A DNA stretch of 51,670 bases from an uncultured delta proteobacterium (GTDB lineage: Bacteria; Desulfobacterota; WTBG01; CAIYCZ01; CAIRTM01). Positions 1 to 9,789 of the stretch are shown one piece after another (the first letter of the stretch is position 1; each line of letters opens with the position of its first letter). Both the position numbers and the translations under genes were made by a program. The stretch is from the NCBI GenBank assembly GCA_903881505.1, contig CAIRTM010000085.1, forward strand, positions 1 through 51,670, read 5' to 3'. The notes below the pieces were generated by a model. The model had not been told where the DNA came from and searched no databases. It saw only the letters and a program-made list of their open reading frames with translations.

Positions 1-1184
1 TAGCGCGTTTTGTTGAGCGCGTAAAAGACCGGAATGGTTATTTTCAGGGCTGAAAACGCACACAGGCTCAGCGCGTAGATGGCAAGGGCCAGGGCGGTTC
101 TTTCGGTATCGAGCGCGTCGAAATGCCCGCGCTGGAACAGGACCCGGACAATCGGCTGCGCCAGAAAAATGAGCCCGCACGTGGCCGGGATCGAGAGCAG
201 AAACGACATGACGGTCGCCGAAGTGTAGGCCTGCCGCAGGGCATCCCGGTCGCCGGTCGCGGCATGGCGCGACATCAGGGGCATGGCCGCTATCGCCAGC
301 GAGCTGCCCACCAGGCCGATCGGGAACCACAGCACCCGGTAGGCGTATTGCAGCCATGACAGGCTGCCGGTTTCGCAGCTCGAGGCGAACCAGGTATTGA
401 TGAAGTTGTTGAGCTGCGGGGCAGCGAACCCGACAATGGCCGGCAGCATCAGCGCAAGGATGCGGCGCAGCCCGGGATCGGAAAAATCAAGCAGCGGGCG
501 GTAGCGGAACCCCTCCCTGCGCAGGCTGGGGATCTGTATGGCCACCTGCAGGATGCCGCCGGCAACAACCCCCCAGGCCATGCCGACGATGGGCTGATAG
601 CCGAAATACGGAGCCGCCAGGGTCAGGGCCGTGCCGGCTGCAATGGCGCCGAGGTTGAAAAAGCAGCTCGCCATCGATGGAACGAAGAACTTGCCCATGG
701 TGTTGAGCATGCCCATCGACACGGCCGACAGGGCCACCAGCAGCAGGAACGGAAACATGATGACGGTCATCAGGGCCGTGAGATCGACCTGGTCGGGCAT
801 GCGCTGAAAGCTCTCGGCGGTCAGCAGCGTGACGATGCCGCGCGAGCACAGCATGCCCGCAAGGCAGATCGCCCCGACCATCAGTATGACCGTGGTAATG
901 ACGTTGCGCGCCAGGCGCCAGGTCAGTTCGCGGCCCAGGCGCGTCTTGAAGTCGGTAAATACCGTCACGAAGGCCGCGCTCAGCGCGCCTTCGGCAAACA
1001 GGTCGCGCAGCAGGTTGGGGATGCGGTAGGCAACGACGAACGCATCGTACGCCGGGCCGGCCCCGAACAGGCCCGCGAAGACCTGCTCGCGCACCAGCCC
1101 CAGCAGGCGGCTTGCCATGACGGCAACGCCGACGATGCCCGCCGAGCGCGCCAGTGCGCCGGTTTGTTTTGAACTCCGTGCCAT
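1..1184 (-). CDS. murJ: Lipid II flippase MurJ, 3' end missing
   Basis: This is the N-terminal 394 or so residues of a MurJ/MviN-family flippase, which moves lipid-linked peptidoglycan precursor across the inner membrane; the C-terminus lies beyond the left edge. The protein opens with MARSSKQTGALARSAGIVG, followed by the MASRLLGLVREQVFAGLFG segment typical of the family. Next comes the AYRIPNLLRDLFAEGALSAA helix, with several further hydrophobic segments. The last visible residues (PVFYALNKTR) also match MurJ. The ATG at 1184 is chosen because family homology begins immediately there. A different reading frame is open across 487-1197 and should not be mistaken for the gene. It lies 28 bases downstream of the UvrA stop in the same direction and may be co-transcribed with it. 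Confidence 0.93.
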   Translation of the reverse strand, partial: MARSSKQTGALARSAGIVGVAVMASRLLGLVREQVFAGLFGAGPAYDAFVVAYRIPNLLRDLFAEGALSAAFVTVFTDFKTRLGRELTWRLARNVITTVILMVGAICLAGMLCSRGIVTLLTAESFQRMPDQVDLTALMTVIMFPFLLLVALSAVSMGMLNTMGKFFVPSMASCFFNLGAIAAGTALTLAAPYFGYQPIVGMAWGVVAGGILQVAIQIPSLRREGFRYRPLLDFSDPGLRRILALMLPAIVGFAAPQLNNFINTWFASSCETGSLSWLQYAYRVLWFPIGLVGSSLAIAAMPLMSRHAATGDRDALRQAYTSATVMSFLLSIPATCGLIFLAQPIVRVLFQRGHFDALDTERTALALAIYALSLCAFSALKITIPVFYALNKTR

Positions 1185-1211
1185 GCCGGCCTTTCAAAAA
1201 TGGTTATCGTA

Positions 1212-4200
1212 TCAGCTGCCGTGCCGCAGGCTGTAGTCCCTGAGGCAGGCGGCGGTGGATGAGCGCGCACAATCCCGCTCCGCGATTTTCTGCGGCGGAC
1301 CGCAGGCGACCACCCGGCCGCCGTCATCGCCGCCGCCCGGCCCCAAGTCGATAATATAATCCGCCTGCCGCATAATCTCAAGGTTATGTTCGATAATAAT
1401 GACCGTATTGCCCAGATCGACCAGGTGCTGGATCAGGCGCATCAGCTTGAGCACATCGGCCGGGTGCAGCCCGGTTGAGGGCTCATCGAGCACATACAGG
1501 GTTTTGCCCTGCGTCGGCTTGCAGAGTTCGGCGGCTATTTTTATGCGCTGGGCTTCGCCGCCGGAAAGCGTGGGGCTGGGCTGGCCCAGACCGAGATAGC
1601 CCAGGCCCATTTCGCGCAGGAACGCGAGCGGCTTTTCGATCGCCGGCACGTCGCTGAAGAACGCATGCGCCTCGTCGATGGTCATGCCCAGCACCTGGGC
1701 GATGTTTTTGTCCCGGTAGGATATCTGGCAGGTCTCTTCATTGAACCGCATGCCGCGGCAGCGGTCGCACTCAACGTACATGTCGGGCATGAAGCTCATT
1801 GCTATTTTTATTTCGCCCTGCCCGGCGCAGGCCTCGCAGCGGCCGGCGCTCAGGTTGAAGGAAAAGCGGCCCGGCGAATAGCCGCGCACGCGCGCATCGG
1901 GCAGCTGCGCGAACAGCGCGCGCACGGCATCGTAGAAGCCCATGTAGGTCGCGGGGATGGAGCGCGGGGTTTTGCCGATGGGGCTCTGGTCGATTTCAAC
2001 GGCCTTCTTAAGGCTTGCGGGCACGTCCAGGCCGGCATGGAGCCCTGCCGGCCCGTGATAGCGGCCGAAGCGCTTCTGCAGGCCCTTGTAAAGCGTCTCG
2101 CGCACGAGGGTGGTTTTGCCCGAGCCGGAAACGCCGGTCACGACGCTCAGGCGCCCCAGCGGAAATCCGGCCGTGATTTTCTTGAGATTGCGGGCCCGCG
2201 CGCCGCGCACCTGCACAAAATCGCATCCGTCGAGCGGGCGCGGTCCCGCGGCATGCGCCGCGGGCACGCGCCCGGCAAGGTGCGCGCCGGTCAGCGAGGC
2301 GCTGTCGGCCATGATGTCCCGCAGGCTTCCGCTGGCGATAACCCTGCCGCCGCTGCGCCCGCCGCCGGGGCCGAGGTCGATGATGTGGTCGGCCGCCCGG
2401 ATGGTGTCCTCGTCGTGCTCGACAACGATGACGCTGTTTCCCCGCTCCTGCAGCTCGCGGACGATCGCCAGCATGCGCCGGGTGTCATGCGGGTGCAGGC
2501 CGATGGTGGGCTCGTCCAGCACGTACAGGGCGCCGCGCAGGTTTGAGGCGACCTGGGCGGTCAGGCGCATGCGCTGGGCTTCGCCGCCCGAGAGCGTATC
2601 GGCTCCGCGGTCAAGCGTCAGGTACGAGAGCCCGGCCTTGTGCAGCAGCTCGAGCTTGGGCAGCAGTTCCTGCAGGACCGGGGTGGCGATCTGCAGGCTG
2701 CGGCCGGTGTATGCCAGGCCCCGGAGAAAATCCAGCAGCTGCGGGGCGGTCATGGCGGTCAGCTCGTGAATCGACGCTCCCCTGATGCGCACCGCCCGGG
2801 CCTCGGCATTGATGCGCGCGCCGCCGCAGGCGGGGCAGGGGGCCTCAACGCGGAACTGCGCGAGGTATTCCTGCCAGCCCGTTTTCTTCAGCAGCGCGGG
2901 CGAACCGAACAGCGCCGCCAGGCCGGGGAATTTCCTGCTGCCGTTCAGCAGCGCCCGCTGCGCGGATGCGCCCAGCCTGTTGAAGGGCCTGTCCACGGAT
3001 ATGCCGGCCTGCTCGATGCGCTGCAGCAGCTTTGCGCGCAGCGCGGGGCCCGGCAGGCCCGACTCCAGCGGAGCCAGGGCGCCGGCGGCGATGCTGCGGC
3101 CGCGGTCGGCGATCATTGCAGCGGGATCGAGGCTGCCGATGGTGCCGTAGCCGTCGCATTCCGGGCAGGCCCCGGAGCGGCTGTTGAATGAAAACAGGCG
3201 CGGGTCGGGCTGCGCCACGCTCAGGCGGCACGCGGGGCAGAACGACCGCGTGCTGAAAAAGCGCTCCTGCAGGTCGGGCGTGATAATGAGCATTTCGCCG
3301 CGGCCGATGGCAAGGGCGCGCTCAACCTCCATGATCAGGCGCTGCGCCCCGGCAGCCTCCGGCACCAGGGCGCCGGTGACCAGTTCGATTTTATGCTCGT
3401 GATAGCGCTTGACGGCGAAAATATTGCGCAGCAGCACCAGCTGTCCGTCAATGCGGATTTCGTCGAACCCGTCCTGGCGGGCTTTCTGGATGATGTCGTG
3501 ATGAAAGCCCTTGCGGCCGCGCACGAGCGGCGCCAGGATCTTGATCGGCGTCGCCGCGTAGTCGCGCCCGAGGCAGCCGGCTATCTGCTCCGGGGAGCTG
3601 GAGGACAGCCCGGTGCCGCAGCCCGGGCAGTGCAGCTCGCCGAGCCGGGCGAACAGCAGGCGCAGGTAATGGTAGACCTCCGTTGCGGTCGCAACCGTCG
3701 ATTTGCGGCCGCCGCGCGAGAGCAGCTGGTCGATGGCGATTGCGGGCGGCAGGCCGCGCACGGAATCCACATCAGGCCGCTTGAGCTGGGTCACATACTG
3801 GCGCGCATACGGCGAGAGCGTTTCCAGAAAGCGGCGCTGGCCCTCGGCGAACAGGATGTCGAAAGCAAGCGTTGATTTGCCCGATCCGCTCAGGCCGGTG
3901 ATGACGACAAGGCGGTCGCGCGGAATCTCAAGCGATATGCCGCGCAGGTTGTGCTCGCGCGCGCCCTCGACGACAATGGCGCCCGCGTGCGCGGCCGGCG
4001 CCGCAGCCGCGGGCTGCCGGGCGGCCGGGAGCCTGCGGCTGCCGGCCTTTTTAAGAAACCGGCCGGTGTGCGAGGCCGGGCAGTCCATGATCTGTTCGGG
4101 CGTGCCCGCGGCCACGACGCGCCCGCCGCCGCGCCCGCCTTCAGGCCCGAGATCGATAATATGATCGGCGCGCTGAATCAGGTCGGGGTTATGCTCGACC

Positions 4201-6782
4201 ACGATGATGGAATGGCCCCGGCCGATCAGGTAATCAAAGGTTTTGAGCAGGTTGGCGATGTCATCGGTATGCAGCCCGGTGGTCGGCTCGTCGAAGAGGA
4301 ACAGGGTTTTTTCGGACGAACCCTGCCGGATGAACGCGGCCAGCTTCAGGCGCTGGGACTCGCCCCCGGAAAGGGTGGTGGCCGGCTGCCCGAGCCGCAG
4401 ATAGCCCAGGCCGACCATCTCCAGCAGGCGCAGCGGGTATTCGATTTTGGGCGTATCGGAAAAAAACGCGCGGGCCTGCGCCACCGTGAGCTGCAAAACC
4501 TCGTGTATGTTTTTGCCCTGCCAGACGACATCGAGAACATGCGGAGCGTAGCGGGTGCCGCCGCAGGCCGGGCAGGTGACATAGGTGTCGGCCAAAAACT
4601 GCATTTCGATTTTCTCGAACCCCTCGCCCTGGCAGGCTTCGCATCTGCCGCCCCGGGCGTTGAACGAGAATGCCGAGGCCGTGTAATCGCGTTCAACGGA
4701 CAGCGGCGCGCCGGCGAACAGGGCGCGGATAGAGTCGAATATTTTAATGTAGGTCGCGGGATTGGAGCGCGGGGTCCGGCCGATCGGGGCCTGGTCCATG
4801 CAGATGACGCCGTGCGGAGCGCCGGCGCCCTCGAACCGGCAGCAGCGCTGCCGTTCGCCCGGCGCGGTCAGGTCCTGATGGATGACGTCTTCAAGCAGGG
4901 TTGATTTGCCCGAGCCGGAAACGCCGGTGATGCAGACGAACAGGCCCAGCGGAACGTCGATGCTCACGTCCTGCAGGTTGTTGCGGCCGGCGCCCTGGAT
5001 GCGCAGCAGCGCGCCGGCAACGGGGGCGCGCCGCCGGTTCGAGGGCGCAATGGCGCGCCTGCCGGCGGCGTAGTCGCCGGTCAGGGAGTCAGGCGCGTTC
5101 ACGATGCCCGCGGGAGGGCCCGCGTACAGGACGCGGCCGCCGCTTTCACCCGAGCGCGGCCCCAGGTCGATCACCCGGTCGGCGCGGGCAATGATGTCGG
5201 GGTCATGCTCGACGATCACCACGGTGTTGCCCAGGTCGCGCAGGGACTGCAGCACGTCCAGCAGCAGGTGCGTGTCCCGGGGATGCAATCCGATGCTGGG
5301 CTCATCCAGAACGTAGAGCGTATTGACCAGCGATGAACCCAGCGCGCAGGTCAGGCTCGCGCGCGCGACCTCGCCTCCGGAGAGCGTGCGCGACTGGCGG
5401 TCAAGCGTCAGGTACCCCAGGCCTACCTTGTTGAGATAGCCCAGCCGCCCCCGTATTTCCCTGAGCAAAAGCGCCACGGTCTCGTCGGCCCCGTCAGCGT
5501 CCGCGCAGTCCTCGAAGAAGGAGGCGGCCTCGGCGATGCTCATGCGGTGAATGTCGGCAATCGTGCGGCCGGCCAGGCGGTAGAGCAGGGTTTCGGGCGT
5601 GAAGCGCGATCCGCCGCAGGCGGGGCAGGGCGCATAGGACCGGTACTTGGACAGCATCACGCGGATGTGCATTTTATAGCTCTTGGTCTCGAGCCAGTCG
5701 AAAAAGCCCTGCACGCCGTAGAAATCGCCGTTGCCCTCGATGACGGCGCGTTTGTGACGGCTGCTCAGATCGCGGAACGGAACCGTGACCGGTATATTTT
5801 TCCTGCGGCAAAAGGCCATCAGGTCGGCGTACGCCTCGCGGTAGGCCGGGGTCGACCACGGCTTGACGGCGTCATCCTGCAGCGAGCGTCCCTGGTCGGG
5901 TATGGCCGCGCCGACGTCAAGGATGATGGTCCTTCCGAAACCGTTGCACTTTTGGCATGCGCCCAGCGGGTTGTTGAATGAGAAAAGCGCGGCGGTCGCC
6001 GGGCGGTAGCGAGTGTCGCAGTGCGGGCAGTGCCGGGCGCTCGAAAACTTCTGCTCCCCGCCGGCGCTGTCGGGAAGATGCACGCTGCACAGGCCCTTGC
6101 CGAACTTCAGGGCCGATTCAAGCGAATCCACCAGGCGCGAGCGCTGCTCCTGCGAGATGCGCAGCCGGTCGGCGATCAGGTCGAACGCGGCGTGCCGGGC
6201 GATGAAGTCCGCCGAGAGCTCGACGGTTTCCCCGGCGTGCAGCACCCGGTAGAATGCCTGGCCCTTGAGCCCGCGCTCGATTTCCTCCGGGCTGATGGCG
6301 GCTTCGGGGGCGACCGCGAAGGGAAATGTCACGATGCAGCGCTCGGCCTCATGGTCGCGCAGCAGGCGCGCGGCGATGGAGGCGGCCGAGTCCTGCTCCA
6401 CCGTGCGGCCGCAGGCTTCGCAGTGCAGCAGTGCCATGCGGGGGAACAGCAGCTTCAGGTAGTCGTTGATTTCGGTGAGCGTGCCGAGCGTCGAGCGCGA
6501 CGTTTTGATGGGGTTGCTCTGCGTGACGGCTATGGCGGGCAGGATGCCGTCGATGCCCTCGACGGCCGGCTTGTCCATCCGGTCCATGAACTGCCGGGCA
6601 TAGGTGGAAAAACTCTCGATGTAGCGGCGCTGGCCCTCGGCGTAGAGCGTGTCGAAAGCAAGGCTTGACTTGCCCGATCCGCTCAGGCCGGTGATGACCG
6701 TTATCGTATTGAGCTCAATGTCGATATCGAGGTTTTTGAGATTGTTCTGGCAGGCACCCCTGATGCGTATCGTTGCGCTCAT
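1212..6782 (-). CDS. uvrA: Tandem-fused double UvrA (excinuclease ABC subunit A)
   Basis: This encodes the damage-recognition ATPase of nucleotide excision repair, but as about 1,856 residues, twice the usual 940. Two complete UvrA units follow each other: residues 1 to about 930, then an Ala/Pro-rich linker, then about 945 to the end. Four Walker A motifs are visible: [12 protein letters not shown] near residue 32, then [22 protein letters not shown] and [10 protein letters not shown]. There are four LSGGE signatures, and each half has its own CxxC zinc modules. The first signature is degenerate ([11 protein letters not shown]); the others read ESQRLKL, EAQRMRL and EAQRIKI. The frame stays open upstream to 7079, but homology starts at the ATG at 6782 ([19 protein letters not shown]) and the extra 99 codons look like intergenic sequence. 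No strong ribosome-binding site is visible. Chlamydial UvrA is known to be a similar double protein. Confidence 0.95.
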   Translation of the reverse strand: MSATIRIRGACQNNLKNLDIDIELNTITVITGLSGSGKSSLAFDTLYAEGQRRYIESFSTYARQFMDRMDKPAVEGIDGILPAIAVTQSNPIKTSRSTLGTLTEINDYLKLLFPRMALLHCEACGRTVEQDSAASIAARLLRDHEAERCIVTFPFAVAPEAAISPEEIERGLKGQAFYRVLHAGETVELSADFIARHAAFDLIADRLRISQEQRSRLVDSLESALKFGKGLCSVHLPDSAGGEQKFSSARHCPHCDTRYRPATAALFSFNNPLGACQKCNGFGRTIILDVGAAIPDQGRSLQDDAVKPWSTPAYREAYADLMAFCRRKNIPVTVPFRDLSSRHKRAVIEGNGDFYGVQGFFDWLETKSYKMHIRVMLSKYRSYAPCPACGGSRFTPETLLYRLAGRTIADIHRMSIAEAASFFEDCADADGADETVALLLREIRGRLGYLNKVGLGYLTLDRQSRTLSGGEVARASLTCALGSSLVNTLYVLDEPSIGLHPRDTHLLLDVLQSLRDLGNTVVIVEHDPDIIARADRVIDLGPRSGESGGRVLYAGPPAGIVNAPDSLTGDYAAGRRAIAPSNRRRAPVAGALLRIQGAGRNNLQDVSIDVPLGLFVCITGVSGSGKSTLLEDVIHQDLTAPGERQRCCRFEGAGAPHGVICMDQAPIGRTPRSNPATYIKIFDSIRALFAGAPLSVERDYTASAFSFNARGGRCEACQGEGFEKIEMQFLADTYVTCPACGGTRYAPHVLDVVWQGKNIHEVLQLTVAQARAFFSDTPKIEYPLRLLEMVGLGYLRLGQPATTLSGGESQRLKLAAFIRQGSSEKTLFLFDEPTTGLHTDDIANLLKTFDYLIGRGHSIIVVEHNPDLIQRADHIIDLGPEGGRGGGRVVAAGTPEQIMDCPASHTGRFLKKAGSRRLPAARQPAAAAPAAHAGAIVVEGAREHNLRGISLEIPRDRLVVITGLSGSGKSTLAFDILFAEGQRRFLETLSPYARQYVTQLKRPDVDSVRGLPPAIAIDQLLSRGGRKSTVATATEVYHYLRLLFARLGELHCPGCGTGLSSSSPEQIAGCLGRDYAATPIKILAPLVRGRKGFHHDIIQKARQDGFDEIRIDGQLVLLRNIFAVKRYHEHKIELVTGALVPEAAGAQRLIMEVERALAIGRGEMLIITPDLQERFFSTRSFCPACRLSVAQPDPRLFSFNSRSGACPECDGYGTIGSLDPAAMIADRGRSIAAGALAPLESGLPGPALRAKLLQRIEQAGISVDRPFNRLGASAQRALLNGSRKFPGLAALFGSPALLKKTGWQEYLAQFRVEAPCPACGGARINAEARAVRIRGASIHELTAMTAPQLLDFLRGLAYTGRSLQIATPVLQELLPKLELLHKAGLSYLTLDRGADTLSGGEAQRMRLTAQVASNLRGALYVLDEPTIGLHPHDTRRMLAIVRELQERGNSVIVVEHDEDTIRAADHIIDLGPGGGRSGGRVIASGSLRDIMADSASLTGAHLAGRVPAAHAAGPRPLDGCDFVQVRGARARNLKKITAGFPLGRLSVVTGVSGSGKTTLVRETLYKGLQKRFGRYHGPAGLHAGLDVPASLKKAVEIDQSPIGKTPRSIPATYMGFYDAVRALFAQLPDARVRGYSPGRFSFNLSAGRCEACAGQGEIKIAMSFMPDMYVECDRCRGMRFNEETCQISYRDKNIAQVLGMTIDEAHAFFSDVPAIEKPLAFLREMGLGYLGLGQPSPTLSGGEAQRIKIAAELCKPTQGKTLYVLDEPSTGLHPADVLKLMRLIQHLVDLGNTVIIIEHNLEIMRQADYIIDLGPGGGDDGGRVVACGPPQKIAERDCARSSTAACLRDYSLRHGS

Positions 6783-7030
6783 GCGGTCCGCGGCTGCGCA
6801 CGGCAGCCAGTCAAGCAGGTTTATGCGCTTGTGCGCCGGCGATGCCCGTCCGGTCTGCGCCGCGGGCTGCAGCGGGATCCGGGACAGGGGCGGCCATACA
6901 AGGCTCGAATCAGCGTTCAGATAATCGGAAAAGTATACGATTGAAACCGGGGGCGTGCAAGTATTTTCTTGGAAAGGGTGTCCTGCAGTTTGTCGTCCAC
7001 CGCGTCCACATTGTCCACGTCGTCCAGCCC

Positions 7031-7063
7031 ATTCAAAACAAACGCCCCGCGGAACGCGGGGCG
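7031..7063 (-). terminator. Intrinsic terminator downstream of ssb
   Basis: A perfect 9-bp stem (CGCCCCGCG/CGCGGGGCG, 7043-7051 with 7055-7063) has a 3-base loop. Read on the minus strand, it is followed by the T-rich stretch TTTGTTTTGAAT. It sits 35 bases after the ssb stop codon, so it should end the ssb transcript and insulate uvrA. The rest of the 315-base gap between uvrA and ssb shows nothing else I can name. Confidence 0.8.
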
Positions 7064-7097
7064 CCTGTGGTACGGGCATTATGGGATCTGGCGTCAG

Positions 7098-7550
7098 CTA
7101 AAACGGAACATCGCTGTCCGGGATGTCGCCGGGCAGGGGCTGGTAGGGGCCTTCACTGTCAAATGACGACGGGGATGATGCGCCGCCCCGGGCGCCCGCG
7201 GAATCACCGCCGCCGCCGCCGCGGCTGCCGAGCATCTTCATGTTCTCGGCAAGGATTTCGGTCGTGTAGCGGTCCGCCCCGGTTTCCTTGTCCTGCCATT
7301 TGCGGGTCTGCAGCCGGCCCTCGATGTAGACCTGGCTGCCCTTTTTCAGGTATTCGCCGCACACTTCGGCCGTGCGGCCGAATGCCACCACGCGATGCCA
7401 TTCGGTTTCATCCTTGCGCTCGCCCTGCTTGTCCTTGTAGGTGCGGGTGGTCGCCATGGTGAAGTTGCATACGGCCGTGCCGCTGCCGGCATAGCGCACT
7501 TCGGGGTCTCTGCCGAGATTGCCGATCAGGATTACCTTGTTGACTGACAT
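7098..7550 (-). CDS. ssb: Single-stranded DNA-binding protein
   Basis: A 150-residue SSB that coats single-stranded DNA in replication, recombination and repair. The N-terminal OB fold (about residues 1-105) begins [20 protein letters not shown] and contains the conserved [22 protein letters not shown] and [12 protein letters not shown] segments. A glycine/serine-rich linker follows, and the protein ends in the acidic tip DIPDSDVPF that recruits partner proteins. Length and architecture are those of a normal bacterial SSB. The ATG at 7550 has GGAG seven bases upstream. It appears to be a single-gene unit, with a promoter at 7590-7618 and a terminator at 7031-7063. Confidence 0.97.
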   Translation of the reverse strand: MSVNKVILIGNLGRDPEVRYAGSGTAVCNFTMATTRTYKDKQGERKDETEWHRVVAFGRTAEVCGEYLKKGSQVYIEGRLQTRKWQDKETGADRYTTEILAENMKMLGSRGGGGGDSAGARGGASSPSSFDSEGPYQPLPGDIPDSDVPF

Positions 7551-7589
7551 AGGTTGACTCCATGGTCTAAAGTATATGACGGGTGTCTG

Positions 7590-7618
7590 GTTGTACTATC
7601 GTGAGCGGGTAATGTCAA
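7590..7618 (-). promoter_or_regulatory. Sigma70-type promoter for ssb
   Basis: On the minus strand TTGACA (7613-7618) is followed after 17 bases by TACAAC (7590-7595). Transcription would start near 7583, about 30 bases before the ssb start codon. Confidence 0.6.
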
Positions 7619-7715
7619 GGGGATAAAAACCGCGTCAGCAGGGCGCATCGGAGCAGCCGTTTTCCCGTGTGCGGGTCCGGGGCCGGCAGCGCATTGTTCA
7701 GCAGGCTGCCTGATG

Positions 7716-7737
7716 TTTCGATACCGATCCCGATACC
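7716..7737. repeat. Half copy of the CGATAC hexamer repeat
   Basis: A degenerate period-6 tract (TTTCGATACCGATCCCGATACC) lies just downstream of the MORN protein gene. It matches one arm of the intergenic hairpins at 36.3, 39.2 and 41.6 kb. The other arm is not recognisable here. Confidence 0.5.
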
Positions 7738-7753
7738 GGAAAGCTTGAAACCC

Positions 7754-8512
7754 CTACTGCTTAATCTCCCTGCCCTGTTCGTCGAATTGCTTTTCGCTGA
7801 GCAGCGATCCCTGCGAGTACTGGAACTCCCGCTGCACGGAACCGCCGGGATAATAGACGCGCGCCGGGCCTTCGAGCAGATCGTTTTTGTAGGTGCGCTC
7901 GGCCTTGAGCTTGCCGTTCTCATAGTATTCGCGGCAGGGGCCTTCAAGGACGCCGTTTTTGAAAACAAGCTCGTGCTTGGCTTTGCCGTTTTCGTAATAT
8001 TCGGTAACCGGCCCGTCAACGCGCCCGTCGCGGAACGTGCGCACCACCAGCAGCGCCCCTGTTGCGCTGTATTCATGCGTCAGGCCGTGCAGCCGGTCGT
8101 CCTTGAGCCGGGCATCGATGCGCAGGGTGCCGTTTTCATCCCAGGCCTTGCTCTCGCCGTTCTGCCGGCCGGCAGCATAGCGAACGGATTCCATGAGCTG
8201 GCCGTTTTCGTGCCAGGTCTTACCCTCCCCCTCCAGAAGGCCGTTTTTGTAATTGAGTTCGGCTTTCAGCTTGCCGCTTTCGTAATACACACGCGAAGGG
8301 CCCTGCAGGACGCCGTTGACATAGTTTTCTTCGAGCTGCAGGTTGCCGTTTTTAAAATACCAGCGGGTCGGGCCGTGCTGCACGCCGTTCTTGAGGGTCT
8401 TTTCCGATTTGGGCACTCCGCTGGCATAATAGTCCGTTGTGATTTCAGCCTGTACCGGGGAAGCTGCCAGCAGCAGGGCCGCAAAGATACCGCACAGCAA
8501 TCGCACTCGCAT
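7754..8512 (-). CDS. Exported MORN-type (YwqK-like) repeat protein
   Basis: A 252-residue protein with a clear signal peptide (MRVRLLCGIFAALLLAASPVQA). It is followed by about ten tandem repeats of roughly 21-23 residues of the pattern G-x-W/Y-Y-x-NGKL-x-x-E-x-x-Y-K-N-G-x-L-x-G. Examples are YYENGKLKAERTYKNDLLEG and YYESGKLKAELNYKNGLLEG. This is the MORN-variant repeat (MORN_2) family, often annotated as YwqK-type antitoxin; no toxin partner is adjacent, so I would not assign that role. An in-frame start exists 60 bases upstream, but the ATG at 8512 has AAGGA five bases before it and begins the signal peptide. Likely periplasmic or surface-exposed; molecular function unknown. Confidence 0.85.
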   Translation of the reverse strand: MRVRLLCGIFAALLLAASPVQAEITTDYYASGVPKSEKTLKNGVQHGPTRWYFKNGNLQLEENYVNGVLQGPSRVYYESGKLKAELNYKNGLLEGEGKTWHENGQLMESVRYAAGRQNGESKAWDENGTLRIDARLKDDRLHGLTHEYSATGALLVVRTFRDGRVDGPVTEYYENGKAKHELVFKNGVLEGPCREYYENGKLKAERTYKNDLLEGPARVYYPGGSVQREFQYSQGSLLSEKQFDEQGREIKQ

Positions 8513-8885
8513 ACAGGTCCTTGAAGCGTGATGGTGAGAACATGCAGTTCCGGACAACCATACTGCAAACACGGGCGTTTGTCCACTTTTTCAGGATTTC
8601 ATGCCCGGGAGCCTGTCCGCCCGCGGCGGACTGTCCCGTCTCAGGCGAACCGCGATCATGTGACCGGCGGGGGAACGCGGGACGCGAAGACCCTGCCTGG
8701 CAGGCAGGGGTTGGAGAGGTCTCTGCAGGCGTCCAGGAACGGCATATATCATTGCGATTACCCGGCACATGCAGAATCGCCGATAATCAATTTGACAAAT
8801 GTATTGGCTTTTGCAATAAGCATGCTCAGTCAATTCCGGCACATGCAGACGTCTATATATTTATATGGTCGGTGAAAGGAATACA
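8513..8885. other. Non-coding gap with a 14-bp direct repeat
   Basis: No convincing gene lies in these 373 bases; the short open frames overlap one another and resemble nothing I know. The sequence CCGGCACATGCAGA occurs twice as an exact direct repeat, at 8762-8775 and 8836-8849, flanking the promoter at 8792-8820. GC content drops sharply towards the right, where the cassette-like patch begins. Confidence 0.5.
8792..8820 (+). promoter_or_regulatory. Promoter-like site ahead of the cassette-like genes
   Basis: A perfect TTGACA (8792-8797) is followed after 17 bases by AATAAG (8815-8820), with further AT-rich sequence (TATATATTTATAT) near 8855-8867. It would transcribe the plus-strand gene at 8886 and possibly those behind it. 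It lies between the two copies of the 14-bp direct repeat. Confidence 0.45.
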
Positions 8886-9704
8886 ATGAAAGCAGAAACT
8901 AAGATGCGGGATTTTTCGTTGCGCTTGATCAGCATTCTGGTCTGGTTCGAGATCCTGTGGGCGACAGTGTTCCTGATCGGCATGGTTTTTCAATGGTCTG
9001 GACTCACCGACCAATTGGCGGCGGCCTTCTTCGGGAGCGGCTTTTGCGCAGTGCTTGTTCTGGCAGCTCTCGCATTGCTGAATGTGACTGCCAACCTCAA
9101 CATCATCTCGAAAGCACAGGCATCCAAAGCAACGGGCGAACCCTTGGTCGAGACCAAGACGGGAACTCTCATCAGGACCATTGCGATCGCAGGCGTATTG
9201 ATCGGAATTGTCGTTCTGTCCCTGTGGTTTGCAGAATGGCGCTTGTACAAGGCGAAAGAGGCAGAAACAACCGCGAAGATTGAGTCTATCGCCGAAACCA
9301 GGCTCGCGCAGGAGACAATTCGGCTCATCCGCGACAATGCCAAGATCACTGAACTTGCAAAAGCGCGTGACGCACTTTCCGCAAACATACAATCTGGAGC
9401 ACGACTGTCCATCATCTACCCCGAGAAGGTAAATGACGTTGAAATGTACCATGAGTTTACGGCTTGGTGGTACGGGTCGCAAGATAGCGACAGATCCATT
9501 TCAGACGCTGGACTTCCAAAGTTCGTCCCCTCCGCAGAAGAACGAAAACAGTTCGGGCAGCTCACTGCCGGAGAAATCACGGAATTCACAGTTCCTTGCG
9601 GAGGCAACCTGCGAGCTTTCAGGACGGTACAGACGTCTGACGGAAAGATGATCCTCCTGTTAGACACATCAAGGCGATCAGAATACTCACGGGGAAGCTT
9701 CTGA
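8886..9704 (+). CDS. Uncharacterised three-segment membrane protein
   Basis: A 272-residue protein that I do not recognise. Three hydrophobic segments are visible near residues 13-35, 44-70 and 93-115. They are followed by a charged, probably coiled-coil stretch (about 120-165) and a soluble C-terminal domain of about 100 residues containing a Trp-Trp-Tyr cluster and the string TVPCGGNLRAFRTVQTSDGK. The ATG at 8886 is chosen over an in-frame ATG at 8865 because AAAGGA stands five bases before it. Base composition is visibly lower in GC than in neighbouring housekeeping genes, suggesting transfer. The stop is followed six bases later by an attC-like palindrome (9711-9780), so this may be the first gene of a cassette array. 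Membrane location is inferred; no function is claimed. Confidence 0.75.
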   Translation: MKAETKMRDFSLRLISILVWFEILWATVFLIGMVFQWSGLTDQLAAAFFGSGFCAVLVLAALALLNVTANLNIISKAQASKATGEPLVETKTGTLIRTIAIAGVLIGIVVLSLWFAEWRLYKAKEAETTAKIESIAETRLAQETIRLIRDNAKITELAKARDALSANIQSGARLSIIYPEKVNDVEMYHEFTAWWYGSQDSDRSISDAGLPKFVPSAEERKQFGQLTAGEITEFTVPCGGNLRAFRTVQTSDGKMILLLDTSRRSEYSRGSF

Positions 9705-9710
9705 AATAAC

Positions 9711-9780
9711 ACCGAACAATGTGGTTGCGGGGTACGCGAGCCCGCAGCGGGTCTCGCGTACCCCGCAACCAGCGTTCAGC
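9711..9780 (+). repeat. attC-like recombination site (best copy)
   Basis: A 70-base element between two genes. A perfect 18-bp inverted repeat (GGTTGCGGGGTACGCGAG, 9723-9740, with its complement at 9753-9770) encloses a 12-base loop. Outside it, ACCGAAC (9711-9717) and GTTCAGC (9774-9780) resemble the R'' (RYYYAAC) and R' (GTTRRRY) core sites of integron attC elements and pair through GAAC/GTTC. It begins 6 bases after one stop codon and ends 9 bases before the next start codon, as cassette attC sites do. A plain transcription terminator is less likely because no T-run follows. Confidence 0.5.
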
Positions 9781-9789
9781 AGCAAAATT

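Noticed and set aside
487-1197. A 236-codon minus-strand frame that looks like a protein and could suggest a murJ frameshift
   Set aside because: The MurJ frame starting at 1184 is continuous to the left edge with family motifs throughout; the other frame is an Arg/Gly/Pro-rich shadow.
7754-8512. Antitoxin of a toxin-antitoxin pair (usual database label for YwqK-like proteins)
   Set aside because: The protein has a signal peptide and no neighbouring toxin candidate.
8521-8889. Overlapping open frames of 115-122 codons between the MORN protein and the membrane protein
   Set aside because: Two frames overlap each other and the MORN gene's leader, with no recognisable domain or ribosome-binding site.
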